Assembly (NCBI RefSeq): GCF_011947195.1
Contig: NZ_JAATVY010000023.1
Location: forward strand, 29,945-93,944
Direction: 5' to 3'
Origin: Planosporangium thailandense
GTDB lineage: Bacteria; Actinomycetota; Actinomycetes; Mycobacteriales; Micromonosporaceae
DNA: 64,000 bases
The notes beneath the pieces were generated by a model, which had not been told where the DNA came from, ran no database searches, and worked only from the letters and a program-made list of their open reading frames with translations. This document shows, in pieces, positions 1 through 8,410 of this stretch; the first letter of the stretch is position 1; every line of letters starts with the position of its first letter. A program made the translations under genes and the position numbers.

Positions 1-1
1 C

Positions 2-127
2 AAGGTGAACGCGGCCCTCCTCATCGAGCGCAGGCTCATCACGAATCAAAACGGCCTGCCACTCGAGAAGACCGAGACACGGTACGTGGGTGACGAATTC
101 GTCTTCCACATCGTGCTGTCCCTCTGA
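2..127 (+). CDS. GntR-family regulator, C-terminal end of UTRA effector domain (5' truncated by window)
   Basis: An open frame runs in from the left edge and stops with TGA at 125-127. Its last 41 residues include 'GLPLEKTETRYVGDEFVF' followed by a short hydrophobic end. This is the usual finish of the UTRA ligand-binding domain of HutC-type GntR repressors, where 'PLE.T...YRGDRY.F.V.L' is typical. The winged-helix DNA-binding part must lie to the left of the window. The stop is 35 bases before the ATG of a phosphotriesterase-like gene on the same strand, so the regulator probably controls or is co-transcribed with it. The family call rests on a short match. Confidence 0.6.
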   Translation, partial: KVNAALLIERRLITNQNGLPLEKTETRYVGDEFVFHIVLSL

Positions 128-162
128 CCGGCCCGATGACCAGCCTTCAGGGAGCAAACGCA

Positions 163-1113
163 ATGGCACATGTGATGACCGTCCGAGGTCCTGTTCCTCC
201 TGACGAACTCGGTCGAGTCGACGCCCACGAGCACCTGTTCCTGAGAACCCCGCAGACGCCCAACGACTCCTTCTGGGACGAACAGAAGATCACCGACGAA
301 GCTAAGCTCGTCCGCGACTCCGGCATCCGGACCATCGTCGACCTCACCACGGTCGGGCTCGGGCGCCGCCCGACCGCGCTCGCCGACGTCTCTGCCGCCG
401 CCGACGCGCACATCGTCGCCGCAACCGGCTACCACCGATCCGCGCACTACTCGCCCTGGCACTGGGCACGTACCGCCGATCATGAGCTCCTTGTCGACGT
501 TCTACTCACCGATCTCACCTCGGGTATGGACGACCGCGACTGGTCAGGCCCTCGGCCGGTGCCCAGTCAGGTGAGGGCCGGCATCATCAAGCTCGGGGCC
601 TCATACCAGCACATCGCACCCGAAGAACGACGCTGGTTCGCCGCAGGTGCCGAAGCGTCGCGTCGCACCGGGGCGCCTATCGCCGTCCACTGTGAAATCG
701 GCTCGGCCACTCACGAGATCCTGGATCGCCTCGGCAATCTCGGCGTCGAACCCGACCGCATCATGCTCGCACACACTGACCGCAACCCTGACCTCGAATT
801 GCACAAAGAGCTTGCGGCACGCGGCGCCTACCTCGTGTACGACACCATCGGACGGGTGAAGTACGGACCGGACTCACGCATCCTCGACCTGATCTGCGGT
901 ATGGCCGACGCCGGCCTCATCAATCGCCTCTGCCTCGGTACTGATGTCGGGCGACGCTCGATGTTGCGGGCATACGGCGGCGGGCCCGGCATGGATGTCC
1001 TCGGTCGAGAATTCGTCCCCCGGGTCGAGAAGACACTCGGACGCGAGGCGGTTGACGCGATGCTGTGCCACGCACCCGCGCGCCTGCTGACGATCAGCGA
1101 GGGCGTCAGCTGA
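163..1113 (+). CDS. Phosphotriesterase-family (amidohydrolase-fold) metal hydrolase
   Basis: This is a 316-residue binuclear metallohydrolase of the phosphotriesterase/phosphotriesterase-like lactonase family, probably cytoplasmic. The expected metal ligands are all present: H22-x-H24 in 'DAHEHL', a lysine (K143 in 'IIKLGAS') that would be carboxylated, H176 ('VHCE'), H204 ('LAHTDR') and D261 ('GTDVGR'). Length fits the family (about 310-350). The ATG at 163 is preferred over the in-frame ATG at 136 because a GGGAG ribosome site sits just before it and homology begins there. Real substrates of this family are often lactones or carboxylic esters, so organophosphate hydrolysis should not be assumed. 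It follows the UTRA regulator end and is separated from the main gene run by IS remnants. Confidence 0.85.
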   Translation: MAHVMTVRGPVPPDELGRVDAHEHLFLRTPQTPNDSFWDEQKITDEAKLVRDSGIRTIVDLTTVGLGRRPTALADVSAAADAHIVAATGYHRSAHYSPWHWARTADHELLVDVLLTDLTSGMDDRDWSGPRPVPSQVRAGIIKLGASYQHIAPEERRWFAAGAEASRRTGAPIAVHCEIGSATHEILDRLGNLGVEPDRIMLAHTDRNPDLELHKELAARGAYLVYDTIGRVKYGPDSRILDLICGMADAGLINRLCLGTDVGRRSMLRAYGGGPGMDVLGREFVPRVEKTLGREAVDAMLCHAPARLLTISEGVS

Positions 1114-1352
1114 TTGCGCCGCATGTCCGGCTGTCAGCTGTGTTCGCCGGAAGATCATGAAACGTGCGGCTCACAGCTGGCCCGCCCAACCAGCGCCACC
1201 CACCAGTACGGTGCTGTTAGCGTCGAACCTCCCCCACTCCCCACGGGATGCGCGGTTCTGCTGAGCAGATGGAGTCGCTAGTGCGCTGACCACAAACGTT
1301 CACCGTGTTGAAATTGGGTGTGGTTGGGACCGAAGCGCCGTAGCGTGTGCTG

Positions 1353-1565
1353 ATGCGTAGCTCTGGTCGTGGTCGGTTTCACTGGCGGACGTGGCTTCGT
1401 CGGCGTCTTCCGTGGTTCCTGGTCGATCGGGGTGTGGCGGGCAAAGGAACTACTGACTGCGGCGATCACGAGTGGTACAACGCCGACGGCGTGGTTGAAC
1501 ACTGCTACCACTGCACGATCGGTCACCGGCCGTATGACCCGGCGCATTTTGGTGCGGTGGACTGA
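1353..1565 (+). CDS. Small Cys/His-rich protein, possible zinc-binding
   Basis: This is a 70-residue protein with a basic, Arg/Trp-rich N-terminus and a C-terminal half carrying 'DCGDHEWYN', 'EHCYHCTIGHRPYDP' and a Phe-Gly-Ala-Val-Asp end. The C-x-x-H and H-C-x-x-C spacing suggests a single zinc knuckle. I believe short proteins with this CGDHEWYN...CYHC pattern are widespread in actinomycetes, but I know no assigned function. An in-frame GTG two codons upstream (1347) is an alternative start. It overlaps nothing credible on the other strand except the tail of a transposase remnant, so it is probably a genuine resident gene stranded between mobile-element fragments. Confidence 0.5.
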   Translation: MRSSGRGRFHWRTWLRRRLPWFLVDRGVAGKGTTDCGDHEWYNADGVVEHCYHCTIGHRPYDPAHFGAVD

Positions 1566-1596
1566 CGTCAGGCAGCTCGCGTCGTCGCGGGTCGGC

Positions 1597-1737
1597 CCAG
1601 CGTTGTTGGCGTTCGCTGCGGATGCGGGCGCGTTCGCGGCGTTGCGCGGCAAGGACGTCGGGGTGGCGGGCGTTGGCGTTTCGCCAGCGCAGGTACGCCT
1701 GGAGCTCGCGAGCGAGCACGGTGTTGAACCGCTCCGG
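1597..1737 (-). pseudogene. Transposase C-terminal remnant (IS630-like?)
   Basis: About 46 codons on the minus strand read 'ERFNTVLARELQAYLRWRN', then 'ANARHPDVLAAQRRERARIR' and 'SERQQRW'. I recognise this helix-rich, basic tail from C-termini of actinobacterial transposases, probably of the IS630 type, but the family is not certain. There is no DDE core upstream: the frame is cut off by the start of the IS3 element at about 1.75-1.82 kb. It is a relic only. Confidence 0.35.
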
Positions 1738-1820
1738 GTCTGATGGGGACTCTGATGTTCCCCGGGTTCCGTGGAGTCGGATTGGTTGACTCGTCGTGCT
1801 CGTCGCTTGTAAGGAGAGAC

Positions 1821-2868
1821 GTGCCGCGAAGCTATCCACCCGAGTTCCGCCGCAAGGTCCTCGATCTTTTGAAGGCCGGCCGATCGGTGGCCGAGTTGGT
1901 CCGCGACCTTCAGATCAGCGATCAGACGATCTACAACTGGCGCCGCCAGGAGCTCATCGACACCGGCCAACTGCCCGGCATCACCTCCAGCGACCAGGTC
2001 GAGCTGATCGCCGCCCGGCGGCGCATCGCCGAGTTGGAGACCGAACTGGCGATCCACCGGCGAGCCGCGGAGTTGCTCAAGGAGGCGGTGCCCCCAAAAG
2101 TCAGGTACGCGGCCATCCAGGTGATGGCCGCGGAAGGGCTGTCGGTTGAGGTGTGCTGCCGGGTGCTGGACGTGTCCGCGTCCGGCTACTACGCCTGGCG
2201 AATGCGGCCGCCGTCGGCGCGGTCGCTGCGGCACGCCTGGCTGACCGAGCAGATCCAGGCAGTACACACCGCCTCGCGCGGCACCTACGGCTCCCGCCGG
2301 GTACACGCCGAACTGCGCCTCGGCCGGGGCATCCTCGTCGGCTACCACGCCGTCGAGATGCTCATGCGCCGCGCCGGCATCCGTGGCCTGCCCGGCAGCC
2401 GGCGGCCGCGCCCAAAGCACCAGACCCCCACGGCGGCGGACCTGGTCAACCGCGACTTCACCCGCTCGGCGCCCAACCAATTGTGGGTCACCGACATCAC
2501 CGAACACCCCACCCGCGAGGGCAAGGTCTACTGCGCCGTGGTGCTGGACACCTACTCCCGCAAGGTGGTCGGCTGGTCGATCGACTCCGCGCAGACCGCC
2601 ACGCTTGTTACCAACGCGCTGTCGATGGCCATCAGCAACCGGCAGCCGGCCGGAACGGTGATCCACTCCGATCACGGCGTGCAATTCACCTCGTGGGTGT
2701 TCACCCGACGGGTCCGGGAGGCCGGCCTCGCACCGTCGATGGGCTCCATCGGGGACTGCTACGACAACGGCATGATGGAGTCGTTCTGGGGCCGGATGCA
2801 GACCGAGCTACTCGACCGGCGCCGGTGGAAGACCCGCATCGAACTGGCCAACGCGATCTTCGAGTACC
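1821..2868 (+). mobile_element. IS3-family insertion sequence remnant: OrfA-OrfB transposase in a single frame, 3' end lost
   Basis: The frame starts with GTG at 1821 behind an AAGGAG site. It encodes an OrfA-type helix-turn-helix and leucine-zipper-like part (residues 1-90, 'YPPEFRRKVLDLL', 'QTIYNWRRQ') and runs into OrfB without a frameshift through 'ELLKEAVPPKVRYA'. It then contains the HTH_21 domain and the rve integrase core. The DDE triad is visible: D225 ('WVTDIT'), D284 ('HSDHGVQ') and E320 ('MMESFWG'), with D-58-D-35-E spacing typical of IS3. Homology stops abruptly after 'ANAIFEY' at about 2868. The expected C-terminus ('HNRQRRHSALG'-like) and right inverted repeat are missing, so the copy should be immobile. 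The same frame stays open to 3359 but as unrelated sequence. Confidence 0.85.
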
Positions 2869-2939
2869 CCGGCGGGCCGGTCCCCGCCGCGGAAGGGCCG
2901 CGGGCGCGCCGGTCGCCGGGACGCGGTGGGGCCATCGCA

Positions 2940-3101
2940 CTATTCGCAGGCGATGCCGTCGTTGTCGCGGTCGAGGGGCGACCGGTAGCCGGGGTCACCG
3001 CGGTGCAGCGGCGCCTTGCCCGCGGCGCGCACCGCGGCGCAGTTGGCGTAGTACACGTCCGAGCCGCCGCCCGACGAGCCGGTATTCGCGGCGGGGGCGC
3101 G
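2940..3101 (-). pseudogene. Excalibur calcium-binding domain remnant
   Basis: The minus strand ends with a clear excalibur domain: 'SDVYYANCAAVRAAGKAPL', then 'HRGDPGYRSPLDRDNDGIAC' and a final Glu before TAG. The D-x-D-x-D-G-x-x-C-E calcium-binding signature and the 'YxNC' cysteine are intact. Upstream is a Gly/Ser/Pro/Ala linker of the kind normally joining this domain to a secreted nuclease or a signal peptide. No start codon, signal peptide or catalytic domain is found in this frame. The linker seems to continue in another frame (a Gly-Ser-Thr-Gly-Ala-Asn-rich stretch near 3110-3140), which suggests a frameshift. It directly abuts the broken end of the IS3 element. Confidence 0.6.
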
Positions 3102-3212
3102 GCCGGGGTGTTGGCGCCCGTGGAGCCCGGTGCCCCGCCGCGAAGATGCGCGGCGTGGTCCCACACGTTCGTCGGCAACGTCCGCAGGTTCGCCGCGGAG
3201 ACCCCAGCTGGA

Positions 3213-3418
3213 TGCCGCTCGTACGGCTCCAGACTGCAGAAATGGCACCACCCACGCTGCTGGCCGAGTTCGGACGCGAGGATCAGGAGTTTGGCCTGGA
3301 CTACGAGGCTGCGCCGTGGTTTTCCGTTGACGACCAAGGCGCGATCGAGGCTCGGCTGACCGAGATGGGAGACGAGGTCGTCCACGATGAAGCGCTGCTC
3401 AACGCGTATCTCGGCTAA
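3213..3418 (+). CDS. Hypothetical protein or C-terminal remnant
   Basis: This is a 68-codon frame from ATG at 3213 to TAA at 3416-3418, rich in acidic and aliphatic residues ('TLLAEFGREDQEF', 'LTEMGDEVVHDEALL'). Its composition is protein-like and differs from the Arg/Pro/Ala-rich shadows around it. I do not recognise a family. There is no convincing ribosome site, so it is probably the 3' end of a gene whose front was lost when the IS3 and excalibur pieces were brought together. It could also be spurious. Confidence 0.3.
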
Positions 3419-3985
3419 ACCTGTACAACCACACTAGTTGACAGAAGCGGCGGCGGTGACCGGCTTCCCCCGGTCGCCGCGGCTACGATCCGCTTGTGCC
3501 TGCAAGCACAATCAAGGGGAAGAAGGCGACGGTACGTCGGGAGCGCGGCGGGGGTCGCTAGCCGTTGGGCATTTCCCGCCACTCCGGTCGCCCCCAGCCA
3601 CTCACCGGCGCGTCACCAACGCGGCCCACCATTCACCGTATGGAACCATCGTTCCAATTTCGGTGCTAGGGTGAGCCCGATACACCAGTCAACGACGCCA
3701 GCAGTCGAAGTGGACCTCTACAGCGTAGTCGCGCGACGACGAACGAGGGCGCGATGCGGACATCGAGACCGTCCCGCCGCAGCCTGACCCATTCACTGCC
3801 GGCAGCCTGACGTCGGTTCGCGAGGGAGGAACGCGCATTGCGCGGGCTGGATGACGCAGACAGCGGATCAGCCGTGATCGGTCGGGTCGGGTCTGACCGA
3901 TCCGACCGGGCGACGCGTGCACGGGCGGGCATCTCCCGCCAGCCGTCGCGGCGGCCGGGTACGCACAACCCACTGCGCGGGTGCC
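3419..3985. other. Intergenic stretch with one recognisable operator
   Basis: This 567-base stretch separates the mobile-element debris from the alpha-hydroxyacid oxidase gene. I find no gene I can support. The only clear structure is the palindromic operator at 3630-3656. The sequence just after it ('GCTAGGGTGAG') could contain a weak -10, so transcription of the oxidase may start about 300 bases upstream of its ATG. Confidence 0.4.
3630..3656. promoter_or_regulatory. Operator site 1 of a shared regulon (IclR-type candidate)
   Basis: The core is a perfect inverted repeat, TGGAAC-4-GTTCCA (3641-3656), preceded at the standard 5-base spacing by a weaker half-site, CATTCA (3630-3635). The same three-part arrangement recurs upstream of other operons in this window. 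It lies about 330 bases before the alpha-hydroxyacid oxidase start and is the only such site nearby. Confidence 0.55.
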
Positions 3986-5020
3986 ATGGACTTCACTAAG
4001 TGGACGGCCGCCGCGCTCCGCGCACTCGATCCGCTCGTCTGGTCCTACTTCATGGCGACGGCCGATCCGACCGAGAGCACGGAGCACGACAACGACGCGT
4101 GGCAGCGGATCGAAATCGTCCCGAGGGTCCTACGGGGCGTCGAGAACATCGACACGACGGCCACCCTTCCGGCGTGTGCACCGCTGGCGTCACCGCTGGT
4201 CATCGCTCCGACCGCAGGCCACGGGCTGGCCTGCGAGGAGGCGGAACTGGCGAGCGCCCGGGCTGCGGCCAGCACCGGCACGCTCATGATCTATTCGCAC
4301 TCCGCCACCGTTGGCGTGGAGGAATTCGGCGCGGCTGCGACCTCGCCCTGGTGGGCTCAGGCGTATCTCCTGCGAGATCCCGCACGGACGCGTGATTACC
4401 TCGACCGTGCCGCAGCGGCCGGCGCCTGCGCCATCGTCCTCACCGTCGACGGAAGCGTACCGGTAGGCAGCGCGTCCTTCCGCACCACCGTGCAGGCGCG
4501 ACTGTCCGCGGTCGCGGGCAACTTTCCCGGGTCCACCTGGACGGAGATGGTGGCGACGTACGCGACCGGACTCACCGTCGACCACATCTCGACGGTGGCC
4601 GGGCAGACCACTCTGCCGGTCTACGCCAAAGGTGTGCTCAATCCGATCGACGCTGCACGCGCCGTCGACGCGGGCGCAGCCGGCATCATCGTGTCAAACC
4701 ACGGTCGCCGGCAGATGGGCGGCGTCGTCTCCACCGCCAAGGCACTCCCCCGCATCGTCGACGCTGTCGCCGAACGGGTCCCCGTGATCGTAGACGGCGG
4801 GATCCGGTCCGGGCTGGACGTCTTTCGCGCGCTGGCACTCGGCGCCTCAGCGGTCGCCGTTGGCCGACCGGTCCTCTGGGGTCTCGCGGCCGACGGCGCC
4901 GCCGGCGTCACCGCCGTACTCACCACCCTGATCGAAGAGCTGCGGCAGGCCATGGCCGGAGCCGGGGTCGGCCGAATCGAGCAGATCAGCCGAGACCTCG
5001 TTCGACCACCGTCATGGTGA
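3986..5020 (+). CDS. FMN-dependent alpha-hydroxyacid oxidase / L-lactate dehydrogenase family
   Basis: This 344-residue TIM-barrel flavoprotein would oxidise a 2-hydroxyacid to a 2-oxoacid with FMN. Visible signatures are K215 ('YAKGVLNP'), catalytic H239 in 'SNHGRRQ', R242, and the phosphate-binding end 'DGGIRSGLDVF' plus 'GASAVAVGRP'. The N-terminal active-site Tyr of glycolate oxidase ('YDYY.S') is not conserved: 'WSYFMATADPTES' stands in its place. The usual 'SNHGGRQLD' is 'SNHGRRQMG'. The loop-4 region is short, so the protein is at the small end of the family and its substrate is probably unusual. The ATG at 3986 lacks a strong ribosome site; in-frame codons upstream lack homology. It converges on the deacylase gene at 5110. 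Confidence 0.8.
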   Translation: MDFTKWTAAALRALDPLVWSYFMATADPTESTEHDNDAWQRIEIVPRVLRGVENIDTTATLPACAPLASPLVIAPTAGHGLACEEAELASARAAASTGTLMIYSHSATVGVEEFGAAATSPWWAQAYLLRDPARTRDYLDRAAAAGACAIVLTVDGSVPVGSASFRTTVQARLSAVAGNFPGSTWTEMVATYATGLTVDHISTVAGQTTLPVYAKGVLNPIDAARAVDAGAAGIIVSNHGRRQMGGVVSTAKALPRIVDAVAERVPVIVDGGIRSGLDVFRALALGASAVAVGRPVLWGLAADGAAGVTAVLTTLIEELRQAMAGAGVGRIEQISRDLVRPPSW

Positions 5021-5109
5021 GCGGCATGCCCAGGTACCCGGTGCGACGTACCGAATTGTCGTACGCCGGGGCGAACCCGACTGCGCAGCCGGCGGCCCGC
5101 TCGCCCCTT

Positions 5110-6696
5110 TCACGAAGCCGGCCGTAGCCGACGGCCGGTTCGCTCACCGCAGAAGACCCCGTCGCGCACGACCACCTTGCCGGCCTGCATGACCCAGGCG
5201 ATGCCGCGCGGAACCTGCGTCGGCTGCTCGTACGTCGCCTGGTCGGCGATCTGTTGCGCGTCGAAAGCCACCAGGTCGGCGATGGCGCCCACGACGATCC
5301 GGCCTCGCTGCGGAATACCGAAGGTATCGGCGGGCAGCGACGTCATCCGGCGCACCGCTTCGGGCAACGACAGCACGCCCATCTCCCGCGCGTAACGCGC
5401 CAGCACCCGCGGGAACGTACCGTGAGTTCGCGGATGCGGCTTGCCACCGGTACCGGGAGGCAGCCCGTCCGAGCCGATCATTGTGTACGGGTGGGCCAGC
5501 GCAGCCACCAGGTCCGCTTCGGACATCTGGTGCACAGTCATCGTTACGCGCAGCCGCTCGTCGAGCATGATCTTGACTGCGGCGTCGAACGGTTCCATTC
5601 CCACCTCGGCAGCCACCGCGGCGACGGACCTTCCCTCGTACCGGCCGTCAGCCGTCGAGGCGACGACGATGTTTTCCCAGCCGGCCCCTGCGGCCATATT
5701 CTCCCAGTCCCCGTTCGTATCAGACGCGATCTGCGCCCGGATCCGCTCACGGGTGTCTGGATTGGACAGCCGCTCGAGGACAGCGGGACTGCCGCCACTC
5801 TGCACCCACGGCGGCAACAGCGCGGTCATCATCGTCGACGAGGCCGTGTAAGGGTAGACATCATGGCGGATGTCGACGCCCGACGCCCGCGCGGCGTCCA
5901 GCGTCGCGAGAATGCCCGGGACTGCTTCCCAGTTCGGCCGGCCCGCCGACTTCAGATGCGAGATCTGCACCCGCCGCCCGGTCTCGCGACCGATCCGGAT
6001 CGCCTCCTCCACGCTCGCGGCCAGCCCCCTTCCCTCCCCGCGCATGTGTGTCGTGTAGATCCCGTTCTCCGGCAGTCTCCGGACGAGCTCGATGATCTCG
6101 TCAGTCATGCTGAACACGCCCGGCGGGTAGATCAGCCCGGTGGATAGCCCGAACACCCCGGCGTCCAGCGCCTCATCCAGCGCGGAGGCCATCGCCGCCT
6201 GCTGCGCGGCGGTCGGCGCGGCATCCGACATCCCGATCGCCAGGATCCGCAGCGTGTGGTGGCCGGCGAGCGGCACCATGTTGGTCACGTAACCGAGCGA
6301 ATCGAGCCGATCGAACAGGTCGGCGAAGCCGCCCCAGCTCGCGCCGATCGGTGGAAAGATTCGCTGCAGCAACGTGTCGGCCAGCACGCCGTGCGCACCA
6401 CGCGGAGCAAGGGCGAACCCGCAGTTGCCGACGACCTCGGTGGTCACCCCTTGAAGGATCTTGGACGTATCCGGCGGCTCGAGCAACGGCGCGTTGTCCG
6501 CGTGCGAGTGCACGTCGACAAACCCCGGCGCCAGCACCAGGCCCTGCGCGGGCAGCACCGTCCGGCCGGCCGTCGCCAGCGCCCCCGGCGCACCCACCTC
6601 GGCGACTCGGTCACCGTCCACGAGAATGTCCGCTCGCCGCAGTTCGCCCCCGGTGCCGTCTGCGAGCTCTGAATCGGCGATCACCACCTGGGCCAT
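5110..6696 (-). CDS. N-acyl-D-amino-acid deacylase (D-aminoacylase), copy 1
   Basis: This 528-residue amidohydrolase would hydrolyse N-acyl-D-amino acids to a carboxylate and a free D-amino acid. The metal and catalytic set matches D-aminoacylase: H63-x-H65 ('DVHSHAD'), C92 ('GNCGF', the bridging cysteine), H217 ('TTHMRGEG'), H247 ('ISHLKSAG') and the general base D410 ('IGSDGLP'). Family length is 480-560. It is the last gene of a co-directional minus-strand run that begins with a peptide transporter and contains a cupin and an MlrC peptidase. The gap to the MlrC gene is 100 bases. This supports a role in processing imported D-configured or acylated material. N-acyl-D-Glu or N-acyl-D-Asp specificity cannot be excluded. 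Confidence 0.88.
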   Translation of the reverse strand: MAQVVIADSELADGTGGELRRADILVDGDRVAEVGAPGALATAGRTVLPAQGLVLAPGFVDVHSHADNAPLLEPPDTSKILQGVTTEVVGNCGFALAPRGAHGVLADTLLQRIFPPIGASWGGFADLFDRLDSLGYVTNMVPLAGHHTLRILAIGMSDAAPTAAQQAAMASALDEALDAGVFGLSTGLIYPPGVFSMTDEIIELVRRLPENGIYTTHMRGEGRGLAASVEEAIRIGRETGRRVQISHLKSAGRPNWEAVPGILATLDAARASGVDIRHDVYPYTASSTMMTALLPPWVQSGGSPAVLERLSNPDTRERIRAQIASDTNGDWENMAAGAGWENIVVASTADGRYEGRSVAAVAAEVGMEPFDAAVKIMLDERLRVTMTVHQMSEADLVAALAHPYTMIGSDGLPPGTGGKPHPRTHGTFPRVLARYAREMGVLSLPEAVRRMTSLPADTFGIPQRGRIVVGAIADLVAFDAQQIADQATYEQPTQVPRGIAWVMQAGKVVVRDGVFCGERTGRRLRPAS

Positions 6697-6796
6697 CAGT
6701 CGACCTCCGGTCCCGCTCCGGCAGCGCCGCGCCCAGCGGCTCGGGTGACATACGACAACGCCGACACCGGACCTCCTCCCACGCCGTATCCGCGCC

Positions 6797-8263
6797 TCAA
6801 CGCCAGTCCTCGATCGCGTCGAGAGGGTAGATTGGCCGCGGCACTCGCTCCCACGGAAGCGACCGCATGTCGGACTGGGTCGGTCCGTGGCTGTCGACGC
6901 GTATCACTTCGGTCGTCAGCCCGGCGAACCACTGGAAGTTGCTGGCGGTCTTCAGCACCACTGCGGAGTAGTCACGCGGATCGATACCAAAGTGCTCGTA
7001 CAACGCCGGATAGTTCCCACCCACCCCGGGCAGCTCGCTCACCACGATCGTGGCCGGCCCGGCGTCGACCACCGCGGTCGCGCCGTGCCGCGCCTGGTCG
7101 TTGCGGGAGTCCTGAAGTTGCAGGACGAGGTCGGCCTCCACCTGTCGCACGACGACGCTTACCCGGCACGGTTCGTACCAGCGTGTCACCACGCCACCCA
7201 GGTCCACTTCAACCGTCGCTCCCGGACCCGCGGCCACGAGGGTCCGAGCCGCGGGTGGATCGACCAGCGGCAGGATCGTCTTCGGCCCGCCGTCGCGGAG
7301 AATCTCCGTCAACAACACGTTGCTGTCGCCGCCCGCACCGCCGAAGACAGAATCGCCCGTGTCGCTGAGAATCACGAGTCCGTCATGGGCGGTGGCCTTC
7401 GCCACGGCCTCGCTCGGCTCCACCGAGGTACGGACCTGAAACTCCTCGCGCATCGACCAGGCAAGCTCGGCCATCTCCTCGGCTCGGGCTTCGGCCAGCG
7501 CCGCGTCGTTGTCGGTTACCACGACGACGGACCAGCCACCCTGCTCGACGTCCAGCCACGGTTGCATCGGGAACGGCGAGACGGACAGGATGCCCTCGTT
7601 GTTCTCCAGGTCCCGAGCGCGATCGAACCAGACCTTCATCGGTCCGCGTGTGGTCAGGTACTGCTCCTGGTGCGACAACAGCCTTAGCTTGCGCCACGCC
7701 ATGACCGGGGCGACCTCGCCGGCGACGGTGCGCAGGAGCAGCCCCCCGGTCAGCCTGCCGGTCTCGAACGGGTCGTGCGGTTGGGTCCGGTGACCGATGA
7801 TCGCGGTCGACAACGCCACCATGCGCTCGGTGATGTTCGCGTGGTGATCGAGGCCGACCACGATCGGCAGCGAGTCGCCCACGACCTCGCGTGCCGCCGC
7901 GAGCATGTGGCCCTCGACGTCGTCCTCGCCGGCCGCGGCGCACGCACCGTGCATGAGGAAGGCGAAGCCGTCCAGGTCGCCGGCGGCGGCGAGTCGTTCG
8001 GTGAAGTCCCGGGTCAGCGTATCGAGAGTCTGCTCGGTGATCCGCCCACCTGCGACGGCCCAGGCTTTGACCAGCGGAACGACCTCTACGTCCCTACCCG
8101 AGTTGTGCACCGCGTCGAAGAAGCCACCCACCGGACCGATCCCGACGAGGCTGTTGAGCTGCTCGCTGTAGAGGAGGCCGAACGCCTCGAACGATTCCAT
8201 GGTGGCCGGCGTGGGGTTGAAGGTGTCCGATTCTTGACCGATGTAGGCAACAGCGATTCGCAT
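6797..8263 (-). CDS. M81-family metallopeptidase, MlrC-like, copy 1
   Basis: This is a 488-residue homologue of MlrC, the peptidase that cleaves linearised microcystin in sphingomonads; most family members have no proven substrate. The N-terminal DUF1485 domain carries 'MHGA' (H105), D139-x-H141 ('GLDHHAN') and H163 ('QPHDPFETG'), which match the zinc-site pattern. The MlrC_C domain follows from about residue 300 ('DTGDSVFGGAGGDSN'). The start is the ATG at 8263, behind an AAGGA site. It shares the operon direction with the cupin and the D-aminoacylase. Two further MlrC genes occur in this window (21653 and 37519) and all keep the D-x-H and P-H signature, so all look active. Confidence 0.87.
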   Translation of the reverse strand: MRIAVAYIGQESDTFNPTPATMESFEAFGLLYSEQLNSLVGIGPVGGFFDAVHNSGRDVEVVPLVKAWAVAGGRITEQTLDTLTRDFTERLAAAGDLDGFAFLMHGACAAAGEDDVEGHMLAAAREVVGDSLPIVVGLDHHANITERMVALSTAIIGHRTQPHDPFETGRLTGGLLLRTVAGEVAPVMAWRKLRLLSHQEQYLTTRGPMKVWFDRARDLENNEGILSVSPFPMQPWLDVEQGGWSVVVVTDNDAALAEARAEEMAELAWSMREEFQVRTSVEPSEAVAKATAHDGLVILSDTGDSVFGGAGGDSNVLLTEILRDGGPKTILPLVDPPAARTLVAAGPGATVEVDLGGVVTRWYEPCRVSVVVRQVEADLVLQLQDSRNDQARHGATAVVDAGPATIVVSELPGVGGNYPALYEHFGIDPRDYSAVVLKTASNFQWFAGLTTEVIRVDSHGPTQSDMRSLPWERVPRPIYPLDAIEDWR

Positions 8264-8410
8264 GAGTCGTCCTTCGTCCAAAGGATGCGAATGGGTGGTC
8301 GCGGCAGTGTGTCAGGCACCGTCAACGCCACAGCGGTATGAGTGGTTTGGCGAACTGTCGGGTCCACGGGGGAATCATCCGGCTCGGCGGCGGCTCGCCG
8401 CTGAGCTACG

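Noticed and set aside
163..1113. Organophosphate hydrolase
   Set aside because: The metal ligands fit the phosphotriesterase family, but most members are lactonases or of unknown substrate, and nothing nearby supports organophosphate use.
5118..5138. Terminator hairpin CCGGCCGT/ACGGCCGG between convergent oxidase and deacylase genes
   Set aside because: It lies inside the last codons of the deacylase gene and is only 8 base pairs long, so it may be a coding coincidence.
6797..8263. Calling the cluster a microcystin-degradation (mlr) locus
   Set aside because: Only MlrC-family proteins are present; no MlrA CAAX-type protease, MlrB beta-lactamase-like protein or MlrD transporter is seen, and MlrC homologues are widespread with unknown roles.
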